Positions 33,957 to 42,351 are shown, numbered from the stretch's first letter. The stretch: DNA of 64,000 bases from Planctomycetota bacterium (GCA_015075375.1 JABTUM010000003.1:930001-994000), one strand, 5' to 3'. A program made the numbers and translations. Notes: generated from the letters alone by a model not told the origin.

Positions 33957-34039
33957 GGGTGCGGCCCGGCCAGAAGGGTTTGTTTCGAATCTGATCCCGC
34001 GCATGCGGACGTAGGATTCACCCGGCCAGGGCCGCACCC
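33957..34039 (+). promoter_or_regulatory. 83-nt nested hairpin before membrane gene
   Basis: GGGTGCGGCCC (33957-33967) pairs with GGGCCGCACCC (34029-34039), 11 bp without mismatch. Inside it GGCC/GGCC, GGG/CCC and GAATC (33987-33991)/GATTC (34015-34019) nest, closing on CCGC-GCAT-GCGG (33997-34008). No T-run follows, so it is not a normal terminator. GTG 34055 follows at 15 bases. It could be an RNA processing site, mRNA stabiliser or leader. Confidence 0.65.
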
Positions 34040-34054
34040 GTCCAAGGTGCAACC

Positions 34055-34411
34055 GTGAGCGAGCAGAACGGAAGCAACGGGAACGGCGAGAATTCCTGGT
34101 TCCGCCGGACCATATTGGGCCTGATCCTGGGGGGCACTCTCACGCTCGCCGGGTTTGTCGTATGGGCGCTGCATCAATCCGCCATCGACCAGATTCGCGA
34201 TGGAAAGGACAGTTCTTCGGTGCAGTTCCGGGAGCTGAAGGAAGAGGTCAAGGATCTGCGCGGGAAGCTCGAGGTCAAGGTTGACCGCGACAACGAGCTA
34301 CTTCAGCGCATCACTAAGATCGAGGCTCAGAACGCCTACATGGCGGAGCTGATCCGGGATCTCCGGGATGCGCTGCGAGACCGGAAATCTGTGGAGCCCA
34401 TGAAGCCGTGA
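34055..34411 (+). CDS. Membrane protein with coiled coil
   Basis: This 118-residue protein starts at GTG 34055. One transmembrane helix (TILGLILGGTLTLAGFVVWA, about 19-38) is followed by a long coiled coil (SSVQFRELKEEVKDLRGKLE, then RITKIEAQNAYMAELIRDLR). This bitopic layout is that of inner-membrane spanins (Rz) and of BhlA/haemolysin-XhlA-type proteins. Its place inside tail morphogenesis genes is odd. The stop overlaps the start of a small upstream frame within RNA copy B. Confidence 0.6.
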   Translation: MSEQNGSNGNGENSWFRRTILGLILGGTLTLAGFVVWALHQSAIDQIRDGKDSSSVQFRELKEEVKDLRGKLEVKVDRDNELLQRITKIEAQNAYMAELIRDLRDALRDRKSVEPMKP

Positions 34412-34435
34412 TGCGCAAGATCGCTCCTTTGACAT

Positions 34436-34523
34436 GGGCTGCCGTGGAGCCCGAAGCGCCGGATCTCCGGCGTAACCGCACGGTTAGTGCGGCCTATCCC
34501 CGCATGAGGGGGAGGGACCACGG
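34436..34523 (+). ncRNA. Structured pseudoknot RNA, copy B
   Basis: P1 is GGGCT 34436-34440 with AGCCC 34448-34452. Joint GAA is 34453-34455. P2 is CGCCGGA 34457-34463 with TCCGGCG 34466-34472. Joint AA is 34474-34475. P3 is CCGCAC 34476-34481 with GTGCGG 34487-34492 around GGTTA. P4 is CCCC 34498-34501 with GGGG 34508-34511. The loop bases CCGTGG (34442-34447) pair with CCACGG (34518-34523), and GTG 34524 is the start codon of the next gene. The Shine-Dalgarno GGGGGAGGG (34508-34516) lies in the P4 3' arm and spacer, so folding should hide it. The element is also fully open as a 38-codon frame (34411-34527) coupled at both ends. Confidence 0.8.
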
Positions 34524-34958
34524 GTGAACCGCGAAGTCTGGTCCGCCGAGGAAGCCTTCGTATCCATCTGGAACGTCGATGGGAGCGGAAATCCCACGAC
34601 GCTTCTGTATGAGGCTTGCTTCGCCCAGGAACTCTCGGCCGCGCCCATTCGGATTGGCCTGAATAACAGGCAGTCGGGCGTCGGCTACGAGGAACCGCGG
34701 TCCAGAGTCATCGGGCATACGATCCGCATCGGCACGCTTTACTTGCGCGCGGCCACGCAGATCACCCCGTTCCTGGGTACGTCGAAGTACCGGATTTTGG
34801 TGGAGTTCATTAACCCGCGCTACCCCGATGTCGCTCCCTTGGAGAACGACACGCACGATTACCGGGGCTGCGTGGCGCAGGACGGACCGGAGTGGAGTGT
34901 GCAGGACGGGCAACTGGCGCTCGTCCGAACGACGTTTCAGGCCGAGCAGAAGATCTAA
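34524..34958 (+). CDS. Tail-region structural protein under RNA copy B
   Basis: This 144-residue protein starts at GTG 34524, directly after the pseudoknot strand. It is beta-rich (LYEACFAQELSAAPIRIGLN, KYRILVEFINPRYPDVA) and precedes the tail chaperone pair, so it may be a tail tube or tail-joining subunit. No family motif seen. Its start site is embedded in RNA element B, which implies controlled synthesis. Confidence 0.5.
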   Translation: MNREVWSAEEAFVSIWNVDGSGNPTTLLYEACFAQELSAAPIRIGLNNRQSGVGYEEPRSRVIGHTIRIGTLYLRAATQITPFLGTSKYRILVEFINPRYPDVAPLENDTHDYRGCVAQDGPEWSVQDGQLALVRTTFQAEQKI

Positions 34959-34987
34959 AGGACTCGGCACATGGGAAAGGAACAGGC

Positions 34988-35893
34988 ATGGAATCGCAGG
35001 TGGAAGCAAAGGAATCCTCGGTAGTTCCGTTTGTCACGAAGCCGGCCGAATGGGCACCCGCCCTTGAGCTGGCTTCCGAGTGCGAGGTCGCCTGCGAGGC
35101 GGGCCTACGCAAGTTCAAGATTCGCGCCGTCTCCTACGGCGAATACCTCAAAATCGGCAAAGACTCGCCCAACCCGCAGCCGCCCAAGCAGGCGAAGGGG
35201 CCGCGTGGGTCCGTCGTGGCGCCCGACCCGTCCGATACCTCGCATCAGGAAGCCAAGGCCGCGGCGGTACTTCGGCGCATGGTCGCGACCGTAGACCTGT
35301 GCTGGATGAAGATTCCGGGCGAGACCCTGGACGCCAAGACCGAATGGATCGAGACGAACTTCCGCCGCGGCGGCGAGTTGATCGGGCTCTACTACAAAAT
35401 CCTCGCGCAGTCCGGGATGAACGGCGGGCGCAAGCTCGAGTCCGAAGCCGGAATCGATCTGATCTCAACGCCGGAAGAATGGGCGTCGGCCGGCCGCGCT
35501 CCGATCTCCTACGTGTTCGAGCGATCCGGCAAGGCGATCGTCTTTAAGCTGCGCGGCATCACATCCAAGGCACTTCGCGAGATCGAGCGCGCCGCGAACC
35601 CTGGACCGCCCCCCAAGGCGAAGCGATCGGTGCCGGGCGCGCGGTTGACCGGCCTCCCCGATCGCGAAGTGCCGAACCCGGAAGATCCGGAGTACCTAAA
35701 GCGCGTCGAGCAGTGCAATCTCGTCAAGCAGGTGCAGATTCTCGAGGCCGCGATCGGCTTCGAGTTCCCCGGCAAGACGATGGATGAGAAGGTGAAGTGG
35801 CTGCTCGATCGGCCGGCCGGCGAAGTGAACGAGCTTGTGAGCCTGGCGCAGCAGGACGTACTGGGGCACCGGGATCTGGCGGATTTTTTCTAG
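34988..35893 (+). CDS. Tail assembly chaperone (short product, gpG-like)
   Basis: This 301-residue protein starts at ATG 34988, with AAAGGA about 8 bases upstream. It ends at TAG 35891-35893, one codon after the slippery run T-TTT-TTC. Helical segments (RVEQCNLVKQVQILEAAIGF, MDEKVKWLLDRPAGEVNELV) are typical of tail chaperones. These bind the tape measure protein during tail assembly. The extended product made by -1 frameshifting continues to 36150, as in lambda G/GT. Confidence 0.8.
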   Translation: MESQVEAKESSVVPFVTKPAEWAPALELASECEVACEAGLRKFKIRAVSYGEYLKIGKDSPNPQPPKQAKGPRGSVVAPDPSDTSHQEAKAAAVLRRMVATVDLCWMKIPGETLDAKTEWIETNFRRGGELIGLYYKILAQSGMNGGRKLESEAGIDLISTPEEWASAGRAPISYVFERSGKAIVFKLRGITSKALREIERAANPGPPPKAKRSVPGARLTGLPDREVPNPEDPEYLKRVEQCNLVKQVQILEAAIGFEFPGKTMDEKVKWLLDRPAGEVNELVSLAQQDVLGHRDLADFF

Positions 35894-36150
35894 AGCGGCT
35901 CCGCCCGCCCGAACTCAAGGGCTGGAAGCCGAAAGAGCGCGGGTATCGGAGCCCACAGGTCGGCTGGAGGTACGCGGAACTGGATGCGGCGAAGTTCTGG
36001 GGGCGTACTCCCTGGGAATTTGACGCGCTGGAGGCGGAAGAGAAGGCCGAAATGGTAGCCTTCCAATGGGTCTCCGGGATGGTTCAGCAGTACATCCAGG
36101 AGGAGTTCGAGAAGAAGCTCGAACAAGAACAGAAAGCCCGCAAGCGATGA
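35881..36150 (+). CDS. Tail assembly chaperone frameshift extension (gpT-like)
   Basis: This frame has no good start of its own and is reached by -1 slipping at 35884-35890. It adds about 86 residues, FLERLRPPELKGWKPKERGY and DAAKFWGRTPWEFDALEAEE, ending in a charged helix (EEFEKKLEQEQKARKR). The tryptophan-rich first part is usual for the T domain, which contacts the tail tube subunits. The stop overlaps the next start (ATGA). Confidence 0.75.
   Translation, partial: GFFLERLRPPELKGWKPKERGYRSPQVGWRYAELDAAKFWGRTPWEFDALEAEEKAEMVAFQWVSGMVQQYIQEEFEKKLEQEQKARKR
35884..35890 (+). other. Programmed -1 frameshift heptamer
   Basis: T-TTT-TTC at 35884-35890 sits one codon before the TAG stop of the chaperone gene. 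Slipping by -1 avoids the stop and reads on in the frame ending at 36150. Heptamer, position and gene order match the conserved tail-chaperone frameshift. Confidence 0.85.
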
Positions 36151-36563
36151 ACTTCCTGCAGCCGCACGAGATGGACCTGATCCGCAGGGACTTTCAAGAC
36201 CTGCTCGCCGGACTGGACGCAACGCCCGTGACCCTGCACTGGGTCACGGGCTCCGGCCCCAAGGATGCGTACGGACGCTACGCGGAAGAGCAGGCGCACA
36301 CCCTGGACGTTCGCGCCGTCGTCAATCCGCCGGACCAGCGCGCGGTCGAGAAGCAGGCGGCGCTGGACCTGAAGACCGGAGACACGATCTTCCTCTTCCC
36401 GTCGGACGTGAACCTCGATCTCGAAGGCTTGTGGTTTGAAGTACCGAGTCTCGGCGACTTTGTGCCGGACGCGCACACGCCGGTCGCGGCGCATACCCAA
36501 CCCGTCCTACTGGCCAGCGGCGAACGATTCGCCCAGGAAGTGAGAGCGCGGCCGAAGCGGTGA
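36147..36563 (+). CDS. Head closure/stopper-like protein
   Basis: This 138-residue protein is beta-rich, with LDVRAVVNPPDQRAVEKQAA, then KTGDTIFLFPSDVNLDLEGL and WFEVPSLGDF. This strand order resembles phage head-closure (stopper) proteins that plug the portal channel. The start is ATG 36147, overlapping the frameshift stop. Assigned by pattern and neighbours. Confidence 0.55.
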   Translation: MNFLQPHEMDLIRRDFQDLLAGLDATPVTLHWVTGSGPKDAYGRYAEEQAHTLDVRAVVNPPDQRAVEKQAALDLKTGDTIFLFPSDVNLDLEGLWFEVPSLGDFVPDAHTPVAAHTQPVLLASGERFAQEVRARPKR

Positions 36564-37039
36564 GTATTAAGGCCAAGGGGCTTCAATCTACAAAGCGCTG
36601 GCTCCAGGGCGCGAACTCGAAGATCCGTAAGTCGATCCAGGAAGAGATCGTGGGCGCAGGCGCGCTGGCGGTCGCGGAGCTTCGCGCCAAGAACGCGGTG
36701 CTTTCGGCCGTGTATGCCGCGTACAGCCCGCGCGACTACGATCGGACCTTCGAACTGCTCGACTCGGTCGGCGCGGTGGCGATTCAGCAGGAGCCGCCGA
36801 CCGCCGGCATCGTGATCTCATTGGGCGATGACGGCCGGGCGATCCGGCCTCCGGGCGATGTGCATTACGCCCGCTTCTTCCTGCCGGCCGAATACGGCTC
36901 TGCGGCCAACAGCGCAAACTCGTTCGTCAGCGCTTCGGCGGTTCCCGAGCGCGACTTCTTGGCGGTCTGGATCCAGGTATTCGGCGATCTTATCCCGCGT
37001 GAAGTCGCGGAAGCTCTGTTGGGAGGCTTGCGTGCTTAA
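36560..37039 (+). CDS. HK97 gp10-like tail-completion protein
   Basis: This 159-residue protein starts at GTG 36560. A basic helical start (AKGLQSTKRWLQGANSKIRK) and helix AGALAVAELRAKNAVLSA followed by YARFFLPAEYGSAA fit the HK97 gp10/joining protein family. It lies between the stopper-like and terminator-like genes, the usual order of the head-tail interface. Confidence 0.6.
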   Translation: MSIKAKGLQSTKRWLQGANSKIRKSIQEEIVGAGALAVAELRAKNAVLSAVYAAYSPRDYDRTFELLDSVGAVAIQQEPPTAGIVISLGDDGRAIRPPGDVHYARFFLPAEYGSAANSANSFVSASAVPERDFLAVWIQVFGDLIPREVAEALLGGLRA

Positions 37040-37529
37040 CGGCGGCGCGATTCAGTCGGGCTTCCGGTCGGCCCTGAAGACGTTCCTGGAAAGCTACTTC
37101 GACGGCGCGGAGCACTCGTTCGGCGGCGACGAGATCGAGTTCCCCGAATGCGGCATTGTGTTCGACCGGCCGCAAGCCGGCGCCAACCTGGACAAGCCAC
37201 TGATCCATATCGAGCGCATTCCCGACCGGGCTTCGATCAGCAAGGTCTCGGTGGCCGGCCAGAAGCGCGACACCCAGATTCCCGCGTACGTGCGCGTGCA
37301 CACGGCCAACAAGAACTGGGCCGTGAACGACCACATCCAGGATCTACTCGAACTGGCACTGCATGGCGCCGCCCATCAACTCGCGGCCGCCGGCGTGAAG
37401 GTTCGGCGCGTAAACAACTCGATACCGCTGGCGCTGCATCCGTCCCAAGAGATTGAAGTCTCCCAGCGCATCGTAATCTTCCGCGTCTTCGCGGACTTTG
37501 CTCGCGCCGACGAGCCTGAGGTGCCGTAA
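37032..37529 (+). CDS. Tail terminator-like protein
   Basis: This 165-residue protein starts at GTG 37032, overlapping the previous gene. Strands and helices (LDKPLIHIERIPDRASISKV, NDHIQDLLELALHGAAHQLA, IVIFRVFADFARADE) match the alpha/beta fold of tail terminator proteins that cap the tube. Its TAA stop (37527-37529) overlaps ATG 37529 of a small frame inside RNA copy C. Confidence 0.6.
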   Translation: MLNGGAIQSGFRSALKTFLESYFDGAEHSFGGDEIEFPECGIVFDRPQAGANLDKPLIHIERIPDRASISKVSVAGQKRDTQIPAYVRVHTANKNWAVNDHIQDLLELALHGAAHQLAAAGVKVRRVNNSIPLALHPSQEIEVSQRIVIFRVFADFARADEPEVP

Positions 37530-37553
37530 TGATTGTCCGGGCCGATGTTAAGT

Positions 37554-37665
37554 GGGCTGCTGTAGAGCCCGAAGCGCCGAAGATTCGGCGTAACCGCACG
37601 GTCAGTGCGGCCTATCCCGATGGGCTGCTGAATCCCGCGCATGCGGGCATTGGGAAGGACTACAG
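37554..37665 (+). ncRNA. Structured pseudoknot RNA, copy C (tape measure leader)
   Basis: P1 is GGGCT 37554-37558 with AGCCC 37566-37570. Joint GAA is 37571-37573. P2 is CGCCGAA 37575-37581 with TTCGGCG 37584-37590. P3 is CCGCAC 37594-37599 with GTGCGG 37605-37610 around GGTCA. P4 is CCCGC 37634-37638 with GCGGG 37643-37647, inside TCCC (37615-37618)/GGGA (37652-37655). The loop bases CTGTAG (37560-37565) pair with CTACAG (37660-37665), four bases before ATG 37669 of the tape measure. GGGAAGGA (37652-37659) is the ribosome-binding site. The region is also a 46-codon frame (37529-37669) coupled at both ends. P4 holds an extra TGGGCTGCTG copied from the element's own start. Confidence 0.8.
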
Positions 37666-37668
37666 GTA

Positions 37669-40600
37669 ATGGCCGACGAACTGAAGCGCGATATTCTACT
37701 GCTGATCCGCAGCGAATACGACGGCAGGGGCATCGACAAGGCGCTGAAGGACATCGAGCGCTTCGAGGCACGGCTCGGCCAGATCGCCAGCCAGAAGATC
37801 CAGCTTCAGGTCGCCGGAACGCAGGCGGTCGCTGGGCAGCTTCGGCAAGTTTCACAAGCGGCCGGCGGCGTGGCGGACGAGGGGCAGCGCGCCGGGACGA
37901 ATCTGGGCAACGCGCTGGCTGAAGCCGAGAAGCGCTTCGGGACCACGATTCAGGATCTCCGCACGGTCCGCCGCGAGCTGAAGGCCACCCAGGCCGAAGG
38001 CGGCACGCAGTTCAGCGAAACGCTGACGTTGCAAGGCCCCCGTGGGATTCAGCAGCGCATCAATCCCGAGACCGGCGACCAGACCTTCACGCAGGACATC
38101 AAGAAGGCCAACCGCGAGATCGCACAGGCCCAAGACGAAGCGCAGCGCGAACTCGACGCCCGCCTCAAGCGCCAGCTCGAAGCCCGGCAAAAAGCCGAGC
38201 AGGAGAAGGCGAAGCTCACCGAGAAGTTGGCCCGCGAGGATGCGGCACGCCAGGCCGAAGTCGAGAAGGAGCAGGATCAAAGCCTTAAGCGCCAGCTACA
38301 GGCCCGGTTGAAAGCCGATCGCGAAAAAGAAATCATCAGTGAGCGGCTGGCCCGCGACGAAGCGAACCGAGAGAAGCAAGCGGCCAAAGAGCAAGAGCGA
38401 AACGAGAAGGACCGTATCCGCCGGCTGCGGGACGCCGATGCGCTGGCCGCGCAGTTCGAGAAGGAGCGCGCGTCCAAGCAGCGCGCCAGTTCGGCTTCGG
38501 CGACGTTCGATCAGGTATCCCGCCGGCCCGGAGCGCTACTGCTGCCGGACGCCGAAGTCCTGAACCGCCAGACCGGGCAGCTCGAGAAGGTTCAGCGCGT
38601 CCTCGACCCGACGAGTCAGAAGGTCTTTCAGCTAAACACGCACACGAAGACGCTGACCGCGAGCACCAACGAGTTCAACCGGATCATGTCGAAGTCCGGC
38701 GACACGCTCCAGAACGCGGCCGGGAAGGTGCTGCTCTGGACCGTGGCGACCGGCGCGGTTTTCGGGACTATCCGTGCGATCCAGGGCTCCATCCGGACCT
38801 TCAGCGAAATTGAGGCCGGCACGATCGCGCTGGCCCGCGTGGGTCGCGGGTTCACTGATGCGGTGCTTGGAACCGCCGAAGCCGAGCGAGACATCGCGGA
38901 AGGCGCGCGCGCTGCCTCCGAAGAGATCCTGCGGTTGAAGGTGGCGTTCGGTTCGTCCGGGACTTCCGCACAGGAAGCCGCCGTGACGTTTGCGCGGCTG
39001 GGGCTGAATCAGCAGCAAGTCGTCGAGGCCACGCGCACGTCCTTGCTGGCCGCGAACGTGGCCGGCATCGACGCGGGGCAAGCCGCTAAGTTCCTTGCGG
39101 CCGCGATGCAGCAGTTCCAGTTGAGCGCCGCCGACCTGCCCGATGTCCTCAACAAGTTGAACACGCTGGAAAACACGACCCGTATCCGGACCGAGGATCT
39201 CTTGCAGTCGATCAGCCGCGCCGGCGCGGTGATCCGCGAAGCCGGCGGCGACTTGGAATTCCTGGCGGCGGTGACTGCCGCGGTCGGTCAAGCGACCGGC
39301 CGGTCTGGTGCCGAAATCGGTAACGCCATGAAGACCATCGCATCCCGCCTGGGCGATGCCGGTATTCAGGCCAAGGTATTCGCGGCAACCGGGGTTGCGA
39401 TCCGCGACGTGGAAGGCAACCTGAAGCCGATCAACGATGTATTGGGCGAACTGGTTTTGAAGTTCCAGAACTTGTCCGATGCCGAGCGCGCGCAGGTCAC
39501 GACCACGATCGCGGGCATCCGGCAGCGCAACATCCTGCAGGCGGCGCTGGACAACTACTTCACGACGCAGGCGCAAGTGATCCGGCAGCTTCAATCGGCC
39601 GGCAGCGCGGAAGCCGAGAACGAACAGATCTTGGGCACGCTGGAATCCCGCATCCAGCGGCTCATCGCGGCGTTCGAGCGCTTCGCCTCGGTCCTTGGCG
39701 AGTCGGTAGCAGGCGATTCCGTCAAGGCGCTTGTGGATGGAATGCGCCTCGCGGTGGATGGGCTTTCGAACCTTGGCGCGTCCGGCCTGCTCGTGGTCGG
39801 TATGCTGGGGGCCTATGCGGCGGCGGTACTTCTGGCCTCGGTAACGGCGGACGGATTCGCCAAGTCGATCGTGGCTTTGAGCGAGGGATTCACGAAGGTC
39901 AACGCCTTGCTTAAGACGAGCATCTCGCTGCACCTGACGCAGGCCGGCGCCTCCAAGGCCGCAGCCGCCTCGACCAGCGTGCTGGCCTTGTCCTTCGGCG
40001 GGCTTACGGCGGGCATTCGAGCGGCCGCTATCTCTATGGCCGCATTCCTCGTGACGGCCGCGCCCCTACTGGTCTTTGCCGCCATTCTGGCCGGAATCGT
40101 AGCGCTGCTCGAGAAGACTCGGAATGTCGCCATTAACCCGCTTCAGGAAGGCTCGTCGGCGAATGAGGCACTAAAGCGCACGAGTGACGCGGTTAAGCAA
40201 GAGAACAATCGAACCCGCGCGCTCGAAAAGACTGCCGATCTGGCGCAAAAGGCCGGCGCGATCATTCAGGATACGGAGGCCAAGCGCGCATCCGGGATCC
40301 AGCTTTCGACTCGAGAGCTTGCGCAGCTTGAGCAGGCGAATCGCGCTCTACTGGAAGTCGCCACGCTTGAGGCGGACCAACGCGAGCGCGCGGCGCGGAA
40401 CGCACTTACGACCGCCGACGCCACCGATATTGCCGCCAAGAACAGTAAGCGCGCGAAAGACAATGTCGATGCAGAGCGAAAGGCCATCCGGTCCGCGATT
40501 GCGGAGCGCGAGCGCCAGGAGCGCGAGCTACTTATTCAGCTACAGAAGCAAGAGAAGGCCGGACGCACTTTCGGCGGATTTCTTTTTGCGCCCAAGGATT

Positions 40601-42348
40601 CCATTTTCGATTCGGCCGACACGTCCATCGAAAAGACGAGGAAGTCCTTGGCTGCAGTTCGGAATGAGCAGGAGGAATTCAGGAACAGCCTTCGAGATCT
40701 CGAAGCGGGCGAGATTGAGAAGACTTTTGGCTCCGCACTTACGGATGTAGCCTTGCGGATCTCGGACATCAAGGAGTCGGTATCCAGTGGTTTCTTCCTG
40801 GCTATCGGCCTTGAGACCGACCCCATTACGAAGGCTCGGCTGGAACTTGAACAGCTTCTCGATACGCGCGATCGGATCGCGAAGGATCCAATCGTACTGA
40901 CCGACCCCGAAGCGCGCCGCAAGGAGCTTGAGGACTTAAATCGCAGGGGCACCGAGATTGCTCGCGAGATCGAACTTCGGCAGAAGCTCGTTGACGTCGA
41001 AGATCGAATCAATATCGCCAAGCGCGCCAGCGCTGTTGAACGCGACCTAATTACCGCCCGCGCCGCCGAGACGGCGCGACCCGAAGACCAGCCGATCGCT
41101 CGGGCGGATGCCGAGATCGAAGCCGCGAAGCGAAACCTGGACCGCCTGACCGCGATCAATGCGGACTTCCGGACGCTGCAGGAGGCACGCGAAGCTATCG
41201 CTACGGCGTCCTCGCGTCGGGTCATCGCCGAGTACGAGGCCGAGGGACTGCGCATCAAGCAGGCGCTCGAGGAGCAGAAGCGCGTCTCCGATCGCCAGCT
41301 CGACATCGCCCGCTCGGTCGCCCGGTTCGGCGTCACGGCCGGCGAAGAGGCCACCCGCCCGATCCGCGAAGCCAAGGCGCTGATCGAAGTCGAGCGCCGG
41401 GCTTTCGAGCAGTTGACCGAGCGCCTGGTTCAGTTGCGGCTGAAGGCTCAGGATAGCGGACTTACGCGCCAGGAGCGCTTAGAACAGCGCGATCTGGCAA
41501 CGCGCGCCGAAGAGGCTGCGAATCGAATCGAAGAGGCCAAGCTCTCCGCCTTCAAGGCGCAGCTCGATGTCATTAAGAAGATCACCGAAGAGCGCGTCCG
41601 GCAGGCCGAGCAGACGCGCAAGGAACTGGGGCAGCTCTCGGATCTTGACCTGGCGCGCACCCGGATACTGGCCGGCCAAGTGAAGCGCGGCGAGGTGAAG
41701 CAGCTTACCCAGGAACAGTTCTTGAGCCTGGACCAGGAGACGCGCCAGATCCTTACGAAGTTCCAAGACCTGTTCCCCGGAACCAGCGTGCTCCCTGACA
41801 ACCTGGACCTCGGGCTGGGCGAGGAAGCATTCTCGAAGCGGCTCAAAGATCTGCCCCTCAGTCACGAGCAGGCGGTCATGGAGGCCCTGAAGGAGCTTCC
41901 CGAGATTCACCGTGAGGCCGTACTGGAAGCGCTGAAAGTGGAGGGCGTGGTTCGGCGCACCCCGGAAGAGCAGTTCGCGGAAGTGGCTCGGCGGGCAATC
42001 CCGGATCAAGGCTTCCAAAACTTCGCGCCCCAGGATCAGCGCCGCGGCGGGATCTTCGTGGACGGCGAGCGCCAGAACCTTCCGGCGCGGCAGCGCGGAA
42101 TCTTTGCCGACGGCGAACCCTTTAACCCGCCGGCGCCGGACGCCGCACAGGACGCCGCGAACGCGCGGGCCTCGATCAACATGAACTTCAACATCGACAC
42201 CGAAGGCTTGGAGGCGCAGGGCGAAAGGATCGCGACCGCGATTACCCTCGAGTTGACCGAGAAGTTGCAGCAGATGATCGATACCCAGACGCGAAGGGTG
42301 AATGGAAATGCGGATGCGCTCAAATTCCGTATCCCGACGAGGACTTAA
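37669..42348 (+). CDS. Tail tape measure protein
   Basis: This 1559-residue protein is mostly helix and coiled coil rich in E, R, A and Q (QLEARQKAEQEKAKLTEKLA, about 165-260). Hydrophobic segments lie near 353 (KVLLWTVATGAVFGTIRAI), 706 (GLLVVGMLGAYAAAVLLASV) and 785-815 (AAFLVTAAPLLVFAAILAGI), typical of the part that crosses the membrane. At about 0.15 nm per residue the tail would be about 230 nm. Its start codon lies 3 bases after RNA element C, so its level may be set by that fold. Confidence 0.95.
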   Translation: MADELKRDILLLIRSEYDGRGIDKALKDIERFEARLGQIASQKIQLQVAGTQAVAGQLRQVSQAAGGVADEGQRAGTNLGNALAEAEKRFGTTIQDLRTVRRELKATQAEGGTQFSETLTLQGPRGIQQRINPETGDQTFTQDIKKANREIAQAQDEAQRELDARLKRQLEARQKAEQEKAKLTEKLAREDAARQAEVEKEQDQSLKRQLQARLKADREKEIISERLARDEANREKQAAKEQERNEKDRIRRLRDADALAAQFEKERASKQRASSASATFDQVSRRPGALLLPDAEVLNRQTGQLEKVQRVLDPTSQKVFQLNTHTKTLTASTNEFNRIMSKSGDTLQNAAGKVLLWTVATGAVFGTIRAIQGSIRTFSEIEAGTIALARVGRGFTDAVLGTAEAERDIAEGARAASEEILRLKVAFGSSGTSAQEAAVTFARLGLNQQQVVEATRTSLLAANVAGIDAGQAAKFLAAAMQQFQLSAADLPDVLNKLNTLENTTRIRTEDLLQSISRAGAVIREAGGDLEFLAAVTAAVGQATGRSGAEIGNAMKTIASRLGDAGIQAKVFAATGVAIRDVEGNLKPINDVLGELVLKFQNLSDAERAQVTTTIAGIRQRNILQAALDNYFTTQAQVIRQLQSAGSAEAENEQILGTLESRIQRLIAAFERFASVLGESVAGDSVKALVDGMRLAVDGLSNLGASGLLVVGMLGAYAAAVLLASVTADGFAKSIVALSEGFTKVNALLKTSISLHLTQAGASKAAAASTSVLALSFGGLTAGIRAAAISMAAFLVTAAPLLVFAAILAGIVALLEKTRNVAINPLQEGSSANEALKRTSDAVKQENNRTRALEKTADLAQKAGAIIQDTEAKRASGIQLSTRELAQLEQANRALLEVATLEADQRERAARNALTTADATDIAAKNSKRAKDNVDAERKAIRSAIAERERQERELLIQLQKQEKAGRTFGGFLFAPKDSIFDSADTSIEKTRKSLAAVRNEQEEFRNSLRDLEAGEIEKTFGSALTDVALRISDIKESVSSGFFLAIGLETDPITKARLELEQLLDTRDRIAKDPIVLTDPEARRKELEDLNRRGTEIAREIELRQKLVDVEDRINIAKRASAVERDLITARAAETARPEDQPIARADAEIEAAKRNLDRLTAINADFRTLQEAREAIATASSRRVIAEYEAEGLRIKQALEEQKRVSDRQLDIARSVARFGVTAGEEATRPIREAKALIEVERRAFEQLTERLVQLRLKAQDSGLTRQERLEQRDLATRAEEAANRIEEAKLSAFKAQLDVIKKITEERVRQAEQTRKELGQLSDLDLARTRILAGQVKRGEVKQLTQEQFLSLDQETRQILTKFQDLFPGTSVLPDNLDLGLGEEAFSKRLKDLPLSHEQAVMEALKELPEIHREAVLEALKVEGVVRRTPEEQFAEVARRAIPDQGFQNFAPQDQRRGGIFVDGERQNLPARQRGIFADGEPFNPPAPDAAQDAANARASINMNFNIDTEGLEAQGERIATAITLELTEKLQQMIDTQTRRVNGNADALKFRIPTRT

Positions 42349-42351
42349 TTC

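Noticed and set aside
33957..34039. tRNA gene suggested by TTCGAAT and the cloverleaf-like nesting
   Set aside because: The bases flanking TTCGAAT do not pair as a T-stem, no anticodon arm or CCA-compatible acceptor end forms, and the 11-bp outer stem is too long.
34436..34523. Hammerhead, HDV-like, twister or pistol ribozyme
   Set aside because: None of the known catalytic core sequences is present, and the order of helices (first-loop pseudoknot closed after three hairpins) differs from each of them.
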